A stretch of DNA of 7,710 nt from CAYJFG01 sp964369405 (GTDB lineage: Bacteria > Bacillota > Clostridia > Oscillospirales > Acutalibacteraceae). The translations under genes were made by a program, and so were the position numbers. Location of the stretch: assembly GCA_964369405.1 (NCBI GenBank), contig CAYJGB010000053.1, positions 1-7,710 of the forward strand, given 5' to 3'. Below the pieces are notes generated by a model. The model had not been told where the DNA came from. It searched no databases and worked only from the letters and a program-made list of their open reading frames with translations. This document shows, piece after piece, positions 7,036-7,710 of this stretch (positions are counted from its first letter, which is position 1; each line of letters begins with the position of its first letter).

Positions 7036-7073
7036 TTTATAACCATCGCTTTCTGTGTTTTGCTAATTATCAT
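7032..7073 (-). CDS. Possible 13-codon leader peptide ahead of the methyltransferase
   Basis: ATG at 7073 opens a 13-residue frame (MIISKTQKAMVIK) whose TGA overlaps the ATG of the methyltransferase as ATGA. AAGGTG lies just upstream and overlaps the stop of the regulator gene, but only 2 bases separate it from the ATG, which is short. The methyltransferase itself has no strong ribosome binding site, so termination-reinitiation from this frame would be a sensible way to set its level. Frames this short arise easily by chance. Confidence 0.25.
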   Translation of the reverse strand: MIISKTQKAMVIK

Positions 7074-7079
7074 TGCACC

Positions 7080-7283
7080 TTAATCTTTTTTCACTTCCAT
7101 AATATCACCGATATCACAGCCCAGTGCAACACAAATTCTAATGAGAACATCACTATTTACAGTTTCATTTCTACCAAGTTTACCTATTGTAGCTTGACTT
7201 ATACCAGTGATTGCCATCAAATCTTTTTTCTTCATATTTTTATCAATTAACAGTTTCCAAAGTTTATTGAAACTTGCATACAT
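7080..7283 (-). CDS. Small XRE/Cro-type helix-turn-helix regulator, candidate controller of the restriction-modification operon
   Basis: This 67-residue protein is almost all one Cro/C1-type DNA-binding domain. Helices 2 and 3 are in KKKDLMAITGISQATIGKLGRNE (about 18-40), followed by VLIRICVALGCDIGDIMEV (46-64), the usual C-terminal half of short Firmicute XRE regulators. The ATG at 7283 has GAGGTG 6 bases upstream. A near-consensus promoter lies at 7353-7324 and a perfect palindrome at 7356-7381. The half-site TTGCATACAT of the palindrome is repeated exactly over the start codon (7274-7283). It is the first gene before the methyltransferase, 44 bases away, the position of controller (C) proteins in restriction-modification operons. 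It could instead belong to the element backbone. A repressor or activator role cannot be settled from the sequence. Confidence 0.85.
   Translation of the reverse strand: MYASFNKLWKLLIDKNMKKKDLMAITGISQATIGKLGRNETVNSDVLIRICVALGCDIGDIMEVKKD
7274..7283. repeat. Copy of the palindrome half-site over the regulator start codon
   Basis: TTGCATACAT here is identical to 7369-7378, the right arm of the palindrome at 7356-7381. On the minus strand it reads ATGTATGCAA, so it contains the start codon. A regulator bound here could block transcript elongation or act as a secondary operator. Chance identity over 10 bases in AT-rich DNA is possible. Confidence 0.35.
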
Positions 7284-7323
7284 ACTCTACACCTCGTATT
7301 AACAGACATAATCTATCAAAGTA

Positions 7324-7353
7324 ATTATAACACTAAATATTATTAGAAGTCAA
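7324..7353 (-). promoter_or_regulatory. Near-consensus sigma-A promoter of the regulator/HpaII-like operon
   Basis: On the minus strand TTGACT (7353-7348) and TATAAT (7329-7324) are separated by 18 bases. The -10 is a perfect consensus and the -35 differs by one base. Transcription should begin near 7317, giving a leader of about 35 bases before the regulator ATG. It would drive the regulator, methyltransferase and endonuclease, and possibly the module beyond. Confidence 0.8.
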
Positions 7354-7355
7354 TC

Positions 7356-7381
7356 AAAATGTATGCGTTTGCATACATTTT
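7356..7381. promoter_or_regulatory. 11-bp palindrome next to the -35: operator or terminator
   Basis: AAAATGTATGC (7356-7366) and GCATACATTTT (7371-7381) are perfectly complementary around GTTT. The palindrome ends 3 bases upstream of the -35 of the regulator promoter, a typical activator or C-protein position. Its half-site recurs over the regulator start codon. As RNA on the minus strand it would form a hairpin ending in only four U, so it could also be a weak terminator for the ribbon-helix-helix gene. Confidence 0.5.
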
Positions 7382-7392
7382 TTAACATATGA

Positions 7393-7422
7393 CAATAGGA
7401 GCATCAGGCGATACTCCTATTG
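7393..7422. repeat. 9-bp inverted repeat after the ribbon-helix-helix gene
   Basis: CAATAGGAG (7393-7401) and CTCCTATTG (7414-7422) pair perfectly around a 12-base loop. It lies 19 bases beyond the stop of the ribbon-helix-helix gene. No U-tract follows on the minus strand, so it is a poor intrinsic terminator alone. It may act with the palindrome at 7356-7381 or stabilise the mRNA end. Confidence 0.4.
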
Positions 7423-7441
7423 CTTTGATTATTTCTTCATT

Positions 7442-7710
7442 TTATAAATTTACTAAACTTATAATTTCTCTTAAGGATTTTATATTTTCTTTAGTAATAT
7501 TTGGAGTATCTATAGCATTAACTACTGCATTCAACTCCTGTTTCATCGCCTTAACCACTCTAGGATTAGCTTGTATCGTCATCTCCGCATTTTGAATCCT
7601 ATGCATAATATAATCTTGTTTTGTCATACCACTCAGCCTTACAAGTCTTTCTATTTCCTCCCATTCTTCTGGTGAAACCCTAAAACTCACCGTTTTACTT
7701 CTCCATCTGT
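7442..7710 (-). CDS. Ribbon-helix-helix, MobC-like relaxosome accessory protein, N-terminus outside window
   Basis: The frame is open to the window end and reads RWRSKTVSFRVSPEEWEEIE at its visible start, followed by RLVRLSGMTKQDYIMHRI. The pattern K-T-V-S-F-R-V-S-P-E-E-W-E, then a helix and SGMTKQDYI, is characteristic of the ribbon-helix-helix proteins encoded beside relaxase genes in Firmicute integrative and mobilisable elements. Such proteins bind the transfer origin and help the relaxase. A GTG at 7690 could be taken as the start, but it encodes the conserved Val of the beta-strand and the frame continues upstream with typical residues, so the true start is beyond 7710. The rest is helical (NPRVVKAMKQELNAVVNAID, then SLREIISLVNL at the end). 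Relaxase and transfer genes should be sought upstream. The mobilisation role is inferred from the family. Confidence 0.75.
   Translation of the reverse strand, partial: RWRSKTVSFRVSPEEWEEIERLVRLSGMTKQDYIMHRIQNAEMTIQANPRVVKAMKQELNAVVNAIDTPNITKENIKSLREIISLVNL

Noticed and set aside
592..7376. TTGCATAC at 592-599 and 7369-7376 as direct repeats (attachment sites) flanking the whole cargo
   Set aside because: They share only 8 bases with no matching flank, and further copies occur nearby (7274-7281), so chance or regulatory use is more likely.
7385..7441. Frame EEIIKAIGVSPDAP downstream of the ribbon-helix-helix gene, as a possible frameshifted C-terminus
   Set aside because: It follows in-frame stops, spans only about 19 codons and overlaps the 9-bp inverted repeat. 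The upstream gene already ends like its family.
1..7710. CRISPR array, tRNA, rRNA or insertion sequence
   Set aside because: I saw no regularly spaced repeats, no cloverleaf-like or rRNA-like stretch and no transposase.

Overview
The DNA is AT-rich and its genes carry GGAGG-type ribosome binding sites. Together with the gene families present, this points to a low-GC Firmicute, most likely a gut-type Clostridium relative. All real genes lie on the minus strand, so the biological order runs from right to left. The window looks like a defence cargo block inside a conjugative or mobilisable element.

Right edge (7442-7710): a ribbon-helix-helix protein resembling the MobC/relaxosome-accessory proteins of Firmicute mobile elements, cut by the window end. 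Two hairpins follow it. Next come a near-consensus promoter and a small XRE-type regulator (7080-7283). The regulator leads into a complete type II restriction-modification pair. The C5 methyltransferase (5953-7035) closely matches M.HpaII, including its target-recognition region, and the endonuclease (4947-6029) is HpaII-family, so the predicted target is CCGG. The two genes overlap by 77 bases. No CCGG was found in the window by eye.

Middle (765-4892): a second module, apparently more AT-rich. It contains a D12-class adenine methyltransferase, then a protein with an N-terminal ParB/Spo0J-type domain and a C-terminal helical domain that looks HEPN-like, then an OLD-like AAA ATPase with a TOPRIM nuclease domain. 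The ATPase gene is disrupted by three single-base frameshifts, each in a run of A/T. Methyltransferase plus ParB-like protein plus ATPase-nuclease looks like an anti-phage or modification-linked system that I cannot match to a named type. It is the most interesting content here, although this copy may be dead.

Left (229-764): about 540 bases without a supported gene. It holds an 18-bp hairpin that is probably a bidirectional terminator, two copies of a tandem TGTTATCA motif, and a GC-richer patch of unknown role. At the left edge is the start of a small protein that looks like the DUF6809 family, with an inverted repeat over its promoter and leader.

How the genes may work together (inference): the XRE regulator times expression of the HpaII-like pair. 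The downstream module may be read through from the same transcript or from a weak promoter I could not identify. The cargo would protect the host or the mobile element from foreign DNA.
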